Assembly: GCA_013398615.1 (NCBI GenBank)
Contig: VZSR01003798.1
Coordinates: 8,462,258-8,526,257, forward strand
Direction of reading: 5' to 3'
Length of the DNA stretch: 64,000 nt
Source: Brachypodius melanocephalos
Lineage: Eukaryota; Chordata; Aves; Passeriformes; Pycnonotidae
The stretch's first letter is position 1, and the number at the start of each line of letters is the position of its first letter. Position numbers and translations under genes: made by a program. A model generated the notes under the pieces. It saw only the letters and a program-made list of their open reading frames with translations, was not told the origin of the DNA and searched no databases. Shown here one piece after another: positions 27,001 through 38,500 of the stretch.

Positions 27001-28799
27001 ATTTTTTTATTCTATACTAATTTCTGCTCTATTTCCTAGACAAAACCTGAACACACTAAGAAAGCAAACAATGGGATGGCATTTTAGTGACATTCATGGG
27101 TAGCCCTTTTGGGAAAAGCATTGTGTATTATTTCTGATCTGGACTGGCAAATACAATCCCATGACATCACATTTAAAAATGTGATCCACCCACTGAGAAT
27201 GCCACAGAAAAGCTGGCTGATTTTTTTTTCAAGGAAGCTAGCACAAAGATTACAAGGTGAAATAAATGTCTGAAGCTCATTGTCTACATGAAGAAAAGCT
27301 CAGTGTCAAAAGGAAATATGTTACTTAATATTTTCTTAGTTCTCACTTTCAAAACTGTTTCAAGTAGTGCTTTTGGCATTTAGCTGAACAGATCATATGG
27401 ACATCCTGGTCACATTTCTCCTTTTCTTTGTCCCTTGCCTTTGTCTCCTTTCCTGTTTTTATTTCTTTAGAGTTTTGTTTTATTTTATTTCTGTTTCTTT
27501 CCCCTCATTTTCTCTCTCCTTTTTGTTTTTCAGATTATCACACAGGTATTTTCCATTTTTTTTCCTATGTTTCACAGCTTTGCCTTCTTATGGCTGATTT
27601 CTCATCCCTGAAGCTGTCTTACTTTTGTCTGCCCCAGCCGACCTCCTTTTATACTTCTCTGGTGCACCTTTCCCTTTTTCCTCAGCCCTCCTCCATCCCT
27701 GTTAACTTCCTCTGGAGTGTTACTGACACTTTTTGCAAACAAGGTTCTCTCTAAGCAGAGCAGTCACGGCTGTTGGCTCTCAGCTGACAGATTAACCTGA
27801 GTGAGCACGGAACAATGAGAGCAAAAAGACAGCAGTGACAGAAATGCTCATTAATACCCAGCCCATCCCATCACTGAAGAAAAAAATAAAAAAGGAAAAA
27901 AAAATAAAAATTCCCACTTAAATTAAAATTATCCATTTGTGCTCAAGGTGTCAGTGTTTCACATCTCTGTCCCTAAGCTATCAAGAGAATGTGGGGCTCT
28001 CCTTCCTTCCCTTCTTTGTCCACCTTGCGACAAGAAAAGTGCAGAGATGACACCTTCATTCTTCTAAGTCAGCAGTATGATTTTATTTTTAAATATAGCC
28101 TCTGTGCAAAGCTCGCTGCTGCTGTCTGGTCGGTACACTATATCTTCTGGTGCCCTTTCCCACTATAGTTTACCCGGCTGAAATTGCTTCCATCTTGCTA
28201 AAGGTTCTCAAAAACTTGTTCTGCGAAACTGACCACATTTGCGTGGTCTCAGTTTTGTCCTAATTATAAACCTGAATGCAGAGCGGTGACATGTTCTATT
28301 CCTCTTTTAGCCACACGCTTCCATAAATGCTGACAAGTCGGGAGCGGTGACAAACAGCTCGCAGCGCCGCCGTGGAAATCGCCGCTGTGGTTACAGCACA
28401 ACCCCAGCAGATGGCAAAAGGAATCGCCTCGGTTCTGCAGCGGTTTGACAGCGCTGGGAAAGCGCAAACACCTCTTGTTCCTTTCCACTTTCTTTCCTAA
28501 AAGCACAGCCCCCGAAGGTTAATCCACGTGCCTACACCCTGCTCCAAGGGCCGTGAATTGTGTGAGTGCTGCTGGGGCACAAGCGGCCTCTCTGCTTTGG
28601 CTTCTCGGAAGTTAAAACGTGAAATGTCGAGACACACGGTACGTGCATAAGGACTGCAAGGTGTATGTGCCTTAAAAGCCGCTGATGTTTCAGCTTCACT
28701 TCAGAAATATTTAAAACAGGTCACCAGCCCTTGTTCTCCCTGTTACCACAGCGAAACGGGCATTATGAACATGAATTTGCATTTCACGTGCCTGAGCAC
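21011..28799. other. Gene-free spacer between divergent TM6SF1 and BTBD1
   Basis: About 7.8 kb of AT-rich sequence between two head-to-head promoters. No exon with conserved protein sequence and no RNA gene was recognised. A T-rich, pyrimidine-biased tract lies at about 27400-27560, and a short A-rich tract at about 27880-27910. Enhancers may lie here but cannot be called without comparison. Confidence 0.5.
27397..27560 (+). repeat. Pyrimidine-rich low-complexity tract
   Basis: About 160 bases are dominated by T and C in short blocks (CTTTT, TTTCTTT, TCTCTCC), ending TTTTTGTTTTTCAG. It looks like an extended polypyrimidine tract with a 3' splice-site-like end, but no conserved exon follows. 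Confidence 0.5.
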
Positions 28800-28971
28800 A
28801 ATCGCTGCAGTTTATTCGCTCCCACGGGTAGCGTTATCAGTGCCGTGCCTGCCGCGGCGCTCTGTGCCCTCCCCGTCCGCTTGTTCCCGCTCCGAGCCTC
28901 TGGGAGCGCATTCCCTGTGCGCGGGCGGCCCCAGACGCCTTGACGGGCCTGGCGAGTGGCACAGTCGGGGG

Positions 28972-29064
28972 CGACATCCCGGGGCACATCCCAGCGCACA
29001 GCCTGGGCACATCCCGGGGCACATCGCGGGCAGATCCCGAGGCACATCCCAGGCACATCCCGGG
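28972..29064 (+). repeat. 12-bp minisatellite, unit about GGGCACATCCCG
   Basis: About seven to eight imperfect copies of a ~12-bp unit built around GGCACATCCC, some degenerate (GCAGATCCCGA, GCGCACAGCCT). It lies 130-220 bases before the BTBD1 start codon. Because the period is a multiple of three, the frame of the BTBD1 ATG stays open through it. Confidence 0.75.
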
Positions 29065-29194
29065 TCAGGCCGGGCGGCGCCTCCGGCGGGGCCTGCGCGG
29101 GCAGCGGCGCGTGCGCGGGGCGGGGCCCGCGGTGACGCCGGGCGGTGCTGTCGGAGCGCCCGGCGCGGCCCGGCCCGGCGCGGCCCCGAGGGCG

Positions 29195-29592
29195 ATGGCG
29201 GCCGCGGGGGGCGGCCCGGGGGCGCCTGCAGAGACGCCGCCCGCAATCTCCGCGGGTGTCGCCGCCGCCGAGGCCGGCGCGGTGTTGCAGCGGGAGCCGC
29301 TGTACAACTGGCAGGCCACCAAGGGCTCGCTGCGGGAGCGCTTCGCCTTCCTCTTCTCCAACGAGCTGCTCAGCGACGTGCACTTCGTGGTGGGCAAGGG
29401 CAGCGCCCGCGGCGGCGGCGGCGGCGGGGCGGCGCCCCCCGGGCCCGGCCAGCAGCGCATCCCCGCCCACCGGTTCGTGCTGGCGGCCGGCAGCGCCGTG
29501 TTCGACGCGATGTTCAACGGCGGCATGGCCACCACCTCGGCCGAGATCGAGCTGCCCGACGTGGAGCCCGCCGCCTTCCTGGCGCTCCTCAG
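29195..29592 (+). CDS. BTBD1: BTBD1 exon 1 (start codon, BTB N-terminal half)
   Basis: Residues 1-132 and two bases of Arg133. After the low-complexity leader come LQREPLYNWQATKGSLRERF and the BTB core IPAHRFVLAAGSAVFDAMFN. Donor GTCAGC. The leader diverges from mammals as expected for low-complexity sequence; the BTB core does not. The following 4.2 kb intron carries the large inverted repeat. Confidence 0.96.
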
Positions 29593-32500
29593 GTCAGCGC
29601 GGGGCGGGGGCGGCCGCGCACAGAGGGGGCTCCGCGCCGCGGCCCCGCTTGGCCGCCGGTGCCTTTTCCTCGCTCTGCGGCCCCTCCCGGCTCCTGTCCC
29701 CACAGAGCTCGGCCTGTCCCTGCTGCCCGTCCCTGGAGGGAGATGTAGGGACGGCGGGGAAATATCTTGTGGGCTTCACGCAAGGTCACACCGCCCCTCC
29801 AACGTGTTTTGGTCCCTTCTTGCTCTTTACTCTGCTCTGTTTTCCCAAGAGAAGTGCCCTAATTCCATGGCAGCTGACTGTCCGTTTAGGGAAGCACTCG
29901 GTGGCTGGTTGGGGTCGTGGAATCAGTGTTTTGGTTTGTTAAAGTAAAATGACGGGAGTTGGTGGGTCCCCTTGGTGTTGCAACTGTGGAGCCATCCAAT
30001 AATAACTGAGATGGGACAGAGGCTGTGGTACCAAGCTTTTAGTTTCACTTGATACTTACCTTGAAATTTGATACTTACTTTGAAATCTTAGTCATCTTCC
30101 TGTTCACTTTTCTTTGTCAGTGATGATAATAAGTTGTTATATCTTTTTGCCATAATAACACCCATTGTAATCATACTTGGGCAGAGAGGGAGCATGCAGC
30201 AGAAGGCAGTAACCTGATTTTTACTCTCAGACCATCTGAGTGTGAGACTGGGAGCACAGTGATAGCAAAAAGGGTATAAAGTGTGTTAGTGATTTCTAAT
30301 TTGAGCAGAATAGGATCGGCTAGTTCACATGTTCACAAAACTGTTGAGTTTACCTACCATTTCTCTTTATTCAGTGTAGTGACAAATAAAATTTATGGTG
30401 TTCATAGAAACAATTACAAAGAGTATATTTGTGCCTCAGGCTGCAGTGTGTTAATATGATTAAACTGCATAACCTTAAGGTTTTTATCAAAGAAACCACT
30501 CTGCCAGGCAAAAAATATAAACTATCAAATACATAAAACAGTTCTCTGTCATGAACATTTGGAAAACAAGTAATATTATTGCCTGGAATAAATACGTAGT
30601 GTCTCAAAAGTTTTTTGTAACAGGAAAAACTCCAAAGTCTTGGCAACTTTTTTCTTTTGCTGAGGCCTAAGAGATAGGAACAATTAAAAGAGTCACCTGG
30701 TCCTTACGTAATCACGGGCACAGGAGTTATAGCAAGTGATATGCACAAAACCCAAGAAACCCCCATGCAGCAGCAATGTTTTTCTGTTGCTGTTACAAAT
30801 GAACCGTTCTTTGTAGATTTTTTGTGCAGAAGAGCGAGAGGTAGTGGGAAGTGTCTTTCAAGCAAATGAGTTTCAAAGGTTAAAAGTAAATGAGAGTGCA
30901 CATGTATGTGTTTGTATTTATGTGGGAAAAACGCTAGACAGTGAAAAGTAGATGTAATAAGAGAAGATTGGGTAAAAACAGAACACAGAAACAGATTTCT
31001 AAGAGATTTCTAAGTGAAGATAAGAAGGATAGTGTTTGAACACTGTAGAAGAGAATGAAGAGATGTTGTTAGAAGCAAACAAAACCATCTTGTGTTGGTA
31101 GGGCTGCCACTGCGCAACGGCCACAGGACTTGCTTCAGTAAACTGATTGTGCTTGTATCTTGTCTGAATATCAACACACTGCTGGACTGCTGAAACATCT
31201 CAGGTTTTCTGTCTGTGCCAGCTCTTCAGGACATTCTTCCATGCTATGTGTATTTCTTCGAGTTTATATTGAAATAAATATATATTGTAATAACTTGTTA
31301 AAAACATATCTAGGGAGAACTTCTGTAATACATGCCAGTAATGGACTTTTTCCATGCTGGAAACAACATGGGGTCTTTTCCTGGTATTGACTGAAAGAGG
31401 CAGGAATGATACCTTGTACTGTTGGCCTCTTTTATTTGTCATTAGTAAATCACTCAGATAATGATAGTTACCTTTCACAGGGCATTTCTTTAATGTTTGC
31501 AAATACCAGTTTGAGGTATATTGGCTAGAAATTAAGTCAGGATCTTTGAATAGGCATCCAGGATGAGAGAATGGGAAGCTGGGGGGTGATTGTGCATATT
31601 GGAAGAACATTTTTAGTGACCAGAACAAACAATTTTTCCAAGTGACCATTCAATCATTCACTCTATAAAAGCCTCTCATGCATTTTATGCTACTTTTCTT
31701 TACTCTCAGGTTAGCGCTTCCTTCTCCCCTTGTCTGAGTAAATGAGCATCAAGTAAAGGAAATGTTTAAGTAATGCAAAACTTTCTAGGCATAATTTACT
31801 AATTATTTGATGTTCCTCAGCTAATTTCCATTTTATTTACTCATGTGGTTTGTTAAGTCCTGTCTGTAGTTTATATGTTTCTTATAGATCTACTGACAAG
31901 TGCTACTTGTAAATTAAAGGAAAAGATTTTTTGATGAAAACAAATGAAGTCGTTTGATAGATAAATCCTTAGGAGTTGAAATAATATCAAAGTCACAAAG
32001 TTTTAATCTGTTTCCCAATGAAACAACTTTTGTGTGCATGTGTGTTTCTAACTACAAGTTGAATAGCAATGATCAAGGAAATTCAGGTTGTCTCAGTAGG
32101 GTTCTGCTTTATGGTTTCTTTTTGCTGGTTTTACTAAGATTTTTTAAAATTTTTATTCGTATTTTACAATAAACTAACTTGTCCATTGATCACAGAATAA
32201 AACAAAGTGATAATATGGCACAAGTTAGCAGTTTGTCTTCCAAAAATCTTTTCAGAGAATTTTGGCAAGAAGTAAATAAAGGGGTAATCATTACTGACTT
32301 GGAAAAAAGATTCCTGCGTGCTTCTATAATGCTGAAAACATTTCAGCTACAGAGAGGATGCTCACACAAGGAGAGAAGGAAGTGCTAACCTGAGAGTAAA
32401 GAAAAGTAGCGTAAAATGCATGAGAGGCTTTTGTAGAGTGAATGATTGAATGGTCACTTGGAAAAATTGTTTGTTCTGGTCACTAAAAATGTTCTTCCAA

Positions 32501-35500
32501 TATGCACAATCACCCCCCAGCTTCCCATTCTCTCATCCTGGATGCCGATAAAATTAGGTTGTTTCTGACTTAAAGGGAAAGAGAGGAGGGAAGAGGGCAA
32601 TGGGGGAAGAGAAGTGATCGTCAGTCCCACTGAGTTATGTGGAGGAGGAGCAGTGGTGTAAACATAAAGCTGTGCTAGTTCAGGCGTGCCACAGAGGGGA
32701 GAGTTAACACAGACACAGCTCTTGGCAGGACACACCTAGGACTGCACCCTGTTTCTTTGGAAGGTACAGCAGAAAGTAAAACACAAGCCAGATTCTGTCT
32801 GTGTGTCAGTCATATCCAGGATGTTCTGAAAAACAAATATTAAGAAATATAAAGGAAAGACCTGGTTTTCATTGTGCAATTCTTGCATTTGCTAGTGTGC
32901 CCTGCGTTTATTATATTTACCTATGTGTGTTGGGGACAAATGTATTTTTGTAAATCACAGACTATTCTTGCTTGTTATCTGAAAGGCTTATGAAATTTTG
33001 CTAAAATTATCTTAAATGTCACCTGTAAGAAGAATTATTTTTTAAAAGTGATATTTTCCATACAGAACTTTAAAATAAATCTTACCTTGTCTAGTCTTAA
33101 ATAACTGTTCAGGAATTAGGAGTTTTCTCCTGATGTAGGTGGAGGCTCCTATTTTCTGGTTCACAGCTTATGCTGAAATCTCAACCAATCCTCTTGCCTC
33201 AAGCAGTGGAGACAAGCAAGAGTATTTTGCTGTGGCGGGAATAGAAGAGTCAAGGTCATTGCTAGAATGTAATCCCTTTCCTCTCTGGATACTACAGAGG
33301 GGTAACTTTGACATAAGATGTTCTCACAATCCAAGTCCTTGACACTATTCCCTCATGGAGGGGAAGCCAGTGTGCACTGTCAGTATATGAACTTCAGGAA
33401 TACAGCCATAGAGGATTCTGCATTGATTATTTTCCTGATGAACTGAGAGCATGCATTCGTAGGTTAGGTAATTCTGCAGCTCAGCTGTTGTTTACAGATG
33501 GGTAGCTAGCTATGTATAACTAGAACAGCCAGATCAGTCCTACGGAGTAATACATATTTAAAACGAATGTATGCCATTAGGTTAACATAATAGTCTTTCT
33601 TGAACCTTTTAACTTACCTTCTTTATTTATGAAAATGCTGTGAGGTCAGCTGTTGCACTGTTCACAGTGCAAATCTTTGGCCTGTTTTCTAAATGTAAAG
33701 AGATTGTTGTGTTTGGCTGCCCCTCTAAAGATATGTTTTTATGATCTGTATTTGTGTATTGATTTATAGGTTTCTTTATTCAGATGAAGTTCAGATTGGT
33801 CCAGAAACAGTCATGACTACTTTATACACTGCTAAAAAGTATGCAGTCCCTGCCCTGGAAGCACATTGTGTGGATTTCCTAACAAAGCATCTCCGAGCAG
33901 ATAATGCCTTTATGCTGCTTACTCAAGTAGGTAAATTTAAGCTTAGTTTTGATTTACTAGGAGTATTCCTAATTGGAGGGAAATTACTAATTCTCCTTTA
34001 TTATGTACTCCTGTGAGATTTGAAGTACTCTTTAAGGTATAAACACAAAGAGTACTTAGACAAATCAACTTATTTTATGTGTGTACTAGAGGTAAAATGA
34101 TTGCTTTTTAAGATTAGTAGTTTGTCAGCTTTATGCTTAAGATGTATTTCTGCATCTTTCCAGGCTCGTTTGTTTGATGAACCTCAGCTTGCGAGTCTTT
34201 GTCTGGACACAATAGACAAAAGCACTATGGATGCCATAAGTGCAGAAGGCTTTACAGATATCGACATAGGTGAGTCACTCTGTGTGTCCTAAGCATGAAA
34301 CGACAGTACCCCAGGATAGGTCCTTCCCCATCTGAGTATGCAGAGTCCCAAGCACTTCTTCTCCTCTTGGCCATCCACCCCTGCAGTGCTTTCCTTTGAG
34401 CTTCACTCCTGAGCTGGGTTCCACTGCACTGTGTCCCCGTTTGAGTAGTGGTGGAGTCCCAGAGCTCCCATTATGGTGACACCACGCTTTGACACCACGC
34501 TTAATTGAACCCAAAGCTTTCACTTGCTAAGGGTTGTGCCTCATCCCTCAGGCAACCATAGCTGCTTTTCATATGCAGCATATGAAACCACACTGTTCTG
34601 TTGCCACATGGTATTTATCTATTCAAAGTTGCACAGATCAGGTACAATTAATGATACCTGCTTTAAAAAATGAATACATAAATTGCTAGTTTCTCTGTTT
34701 AATCTTCTATCAAAAGCTACCATTTATAAATATACTTACTCAGTTTCATTGCTACTGTATGTATCTACGATTTTACTCCAATTCATCTAGTTGGTGGGAA
34801 GAATTCAGACTGAAGGAAGGTGTTTCACTGCATAAAAAAATTCTAAAGCCAATGTTAGCTTGTGTTCAATAGGATTTGTACTCAGGCTGTGAGTGCTCTT
34901 TAGTCTTGGTAGGTCTCAATCTGTTTTCACTTTCCAATATGCTATTTTCTATAACTGGAAACATGCCTTATTTAAATTCAAGGCAAAGAAAAATTCCCAG
35001 ACAGAAAGTTTAGAATATAAAAACCTATTTATTTTTTGACTTGTATTCTATGATAATTTGTGCATACCTATTATTCAGTGAAGGTCAGAAGGAGTAATAA
35101 ACACAGGATAAGTTGCTTTTTAAACATGTACCTTGCCTCAGATCTTGTGTTTCAGCTTCAGGTTTTGTGGGTAGCAAATATGTCAATACTTAAGATGACT
35201 TTCTTGTATCTTTAAACTGGTTTTTGTGTACCACTGCTGCTTGTGGCTATAGTTGATCCAGATGGGCAGGTGGCTGCCCAGATGAGAGTATGACACTGTT
35301 ATCATGAGTAACTTGGTTTTTTAGTAGAGTGCATTCAGTGTTTGGTCACTTTCAGTTTTGATCTTGCCCTAGCAATGGAGATTGTTCAGGATATTTGTTA
35401 TCACTACAGAGGTTAGTTACACTTTAGGAATCAAGAAGAAAGCTCATATCCTGTCTTCATAGCAGGAAAATTAATTTTTAGTTTGAAATCTATGTGTCAT

Positions 35501-38500
35501 TGAGAGATTACTTTTTATGTAAGATAAATTATGTGCAATATATATACACACATATAATAACAAGACAAAGCTAATAGTCTTGTTGTGAATGTTCTTAGTG
35601 TGTAATTAGTATTTTAAGCTTACACAATGTAACACTGTTACTGGCTTGGTTGAAAACTGATCTAAAGCTGTTAACATTTTTTTCTTTAGACACATTATGT
35701 GCAGTTCTAGAAAGGGACACTCTCAGTATTCGAGAGAGTAGGCTCTTTGGAGCTGTTGTTCGCTGGGCAGAAGCAGAATGTCAAAGACAGCAACTGCCAG
35801 TGACATTCGGGAACAAACAAAAAGTCCTTGGAAGAGCTCTTTCCTTAATCCGTTTTCCATTAATGACTATTGAAGAGTTTGCAGCAGGTGAGTTTTGCAG
35901 TTCTTTGTCTTACTGTTAGACCATATCTCAATGGTGTTTAACTGTGTTTAGATGTTTAACACTCAATTCTGTTATTAATACTGTACTAATAAGAGTTGTG
36001 ATGCACAAATGAAAACAAAACGTTCTGCAGATTATATTCTGGCCATTGGAAAATATTACTGTTGTCTTCAGATTGTGAATATGTGTGGTTTAAATACAAC
36101 AGCTGGAGTAATCCTTCAAATCATCTTAGAAGTTTTATGTTTTCACAGGCCCTGCTCAATCTGGAATCTTGTCGGATCGGGAGGTAGTAAATCTCTTTCT
36201 GCACTTTACTGTCAATCCTAAACCCAAAGTAGATTATATTGACCGACCAAGGTGTTGCCTTAGAGGAAAAGAATGCAGCATTAACAGGTTCCAGCAGGTG
36301 GAGAGTCGCTGGGGCTACAGTGGAACAAGTGACCGCATTAGGTAGGGCTTCAGAAAGTGAGGGGGAGACAGAAATGTATGGGGAGAAAGGGAACAAATCA
36401 TTCAATTTTGACTTTTTGGTATAAGATACAGTAGCAAACATGCTGGCTCTGTTGCACAGGTTTGATCTTTCCCTTTTTTTTAAATAATTTAGGCTATTAC
36501 ACACATAAAATACAAACAAGAATGAGGTTTGGGAGGCTTGGTTGCGTTCTAGAATGATTGTTATTTGTATATTTCTTTTTGAAATACCAAGTCTTGATCT
36601 GTTTTTATTTTGGAGATACTGAGAAGAATCTGGTTATGTTTTGTTTAGTAATACTAAATATCTTGAGGAATTAGCAAAGCTTTTTTATTTTTAAGAAAAA
36701 TGCTTTGTTACCTATAAAACTGACAAAGCATTTTTCTTAGTAGTGAAATCTAAATAAAAAAATGCTATTAAAAAATGCAATGTCATTCTCAGTTTACTTC
36801 CCTACTCTTCAGTGGGAGTCTTTTTCTTACTTAAATAAGGCAACACACTCAGTTGTGTGCAACAATTCACAGTTGTTTGAATTCCTCTCTTGTGTCTTAC
36901 CAGGTTCACAGTTAACAGAAGAATTTCTATAGTGGGATTTGGATTATATGGCTCTATTCATGGACCCACAGACTATCAAGTTAATATACAGGTACAGTAT
37001 ATTATGTTTAAATAGGCTTGTACATTTGTAGGAACTTGCAAAAGGAAGCTACACTTGTAGCACTTGCAAAAGGTTTGGTCTATATTTGGGAGGAGCAATT
37101 GATGAGCCAGGAGTCTAAGCTGTGTTTTGTCACAAGTGGGCGTAAGGGGTGACTAGGCAAAAGAAGAACACTGTAGAACTCTGCTCCCTTTCTCCTGTAT
37201 TCTTCTGTCCTTCAGTCATTTTCAGTGTAGGTGTTTCCCAAAATCCAGCTTTTTTCCCCTTTTCTCAAGCCTTTCCTGACAGTAAATATGTACTGATATT
37301 GTACTTGTGTATGTTATCTCCTTCAGTAGCCTGCATGCTTCTTATAAAGATTTGATTTTCATAATTGTTCCTTTTAGTTTCTTTCAAGCAAACTTCCTCA
37401 CTGTCCTCTTTTTGAAATTTAGCACAGCTGTGGGGGGATTTGCCTTTGTTGTTTGTGTGGGAGTGTTGACCCTGAGTATATTATGGACACTGTTACATAG
37501 TGTTTCCATTATGAAATTTTGAATCTGATCCTGCTCATCACGCAGTACCAAATCAAGCAAGGGTTGTATTTCTTCTTGCTGAGCAATTGGTTAGCAGGCT
37601 CATGAAGTGGCCAGTGATAGCATCTAAAAATGTCCCCCTTCGTATCCTGGTGTGACCCTTGCCTTGTCCCAGTAGCTAATTGAAGACACCACTAAAATTG
37701 TATTTCCTGCTCATGTAGCCTGTTAGATCCCTGTGCGTGTTGTGGTCAGGATTGTCTTCTAGTAGTATTGATCCAGCTCTATATTTTTTTTTTCCTTTTT
37801 GAGTGTGGAATTTCAGTCTATTTGAATTTTTTCTTGTAGAGATTAGTTTTGTTTTGATTCTAAGCTTTCTAACAAGGTATTAGGATTCCTTGACAGGAAC
37901 AGTTTTACCCTGTGCTGTGTATTTCATAACCTGGTACTATAATGTCACATTGATTTATTAGGTGCATGAGAAATTTTGTGAAATAAATAGTCTGTGACTT
38001 CATGTAGGGGCAGAAATTCGATTGTCCCTATCTTTCTAGACTTCTAGCATGTGCTGGAATTGCTGTTTCAGTTCATTAGTGGATATTCTGTTTAAATGTC
38101 AAATTGTCTTCTGCTTCCTATTTGATGATATTATTATCTGACTACTCTGTACTTAAGGATACGGATTTTGTGTCTGTCTCCTAAAGAAAAAATGTTGTGC
38201 CTTTCCTCTTAATGATGTTCCAAACAGAATGTGTCTGGAATGATGTTTTGAAGGAATTTGGCTTTTCCACATTCCTCGCTTTAAAAGCACACTTGCAAAT
38301 TCCTGTATTTGAAGTATCTTCAGTTTGGTTTTGTCAAACTATACATCCATGTAAATGAGTAGCATAGTGCACTAGACAGGAGCTTTAGAGCAAAAGAGTT
38401 GATTTTGGGAACCTAGCAGCTATACTGAACTTACCTGGGGATTTCTACTTCTCATAAACCCTTTTTTGAACCTCTCAGCTGAGTTCTTGTTAGCAGATGC

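Larger units (their letters stand above)
28800..29760. promoter_or_regulatory. BTBD1: CpG island and promoter of BTBD1
   Basis: GC-rich, CpG-dense block covering the upstream region, all of exon 1 and the start of intron 1. A consensus Sp1-type GC box (GGGGCGGGGC) lies at 29117-29126 and a TGACG half-CRE at 29133-29137, both within 80 bases of the ATG. A 12-bp tandem repeat lies upstream at 28972-29064. Confidence 0.8.

Noticed and set aside
28784..29470. 228-codon minus-strand frame antisense to BTBD1 exon 1
   Set aside because: Shadow of GC-rich exon 1 and the 12-bp repeat; no recognisable protein and no splice-linked continuation.
37200..38140. Stretch in BTBD1 intron 6 that looks like decayed coding or retroelement sequence
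   Set aside because: No frame stays open and no element family could be named; a repeat-library search would be needed to support it.
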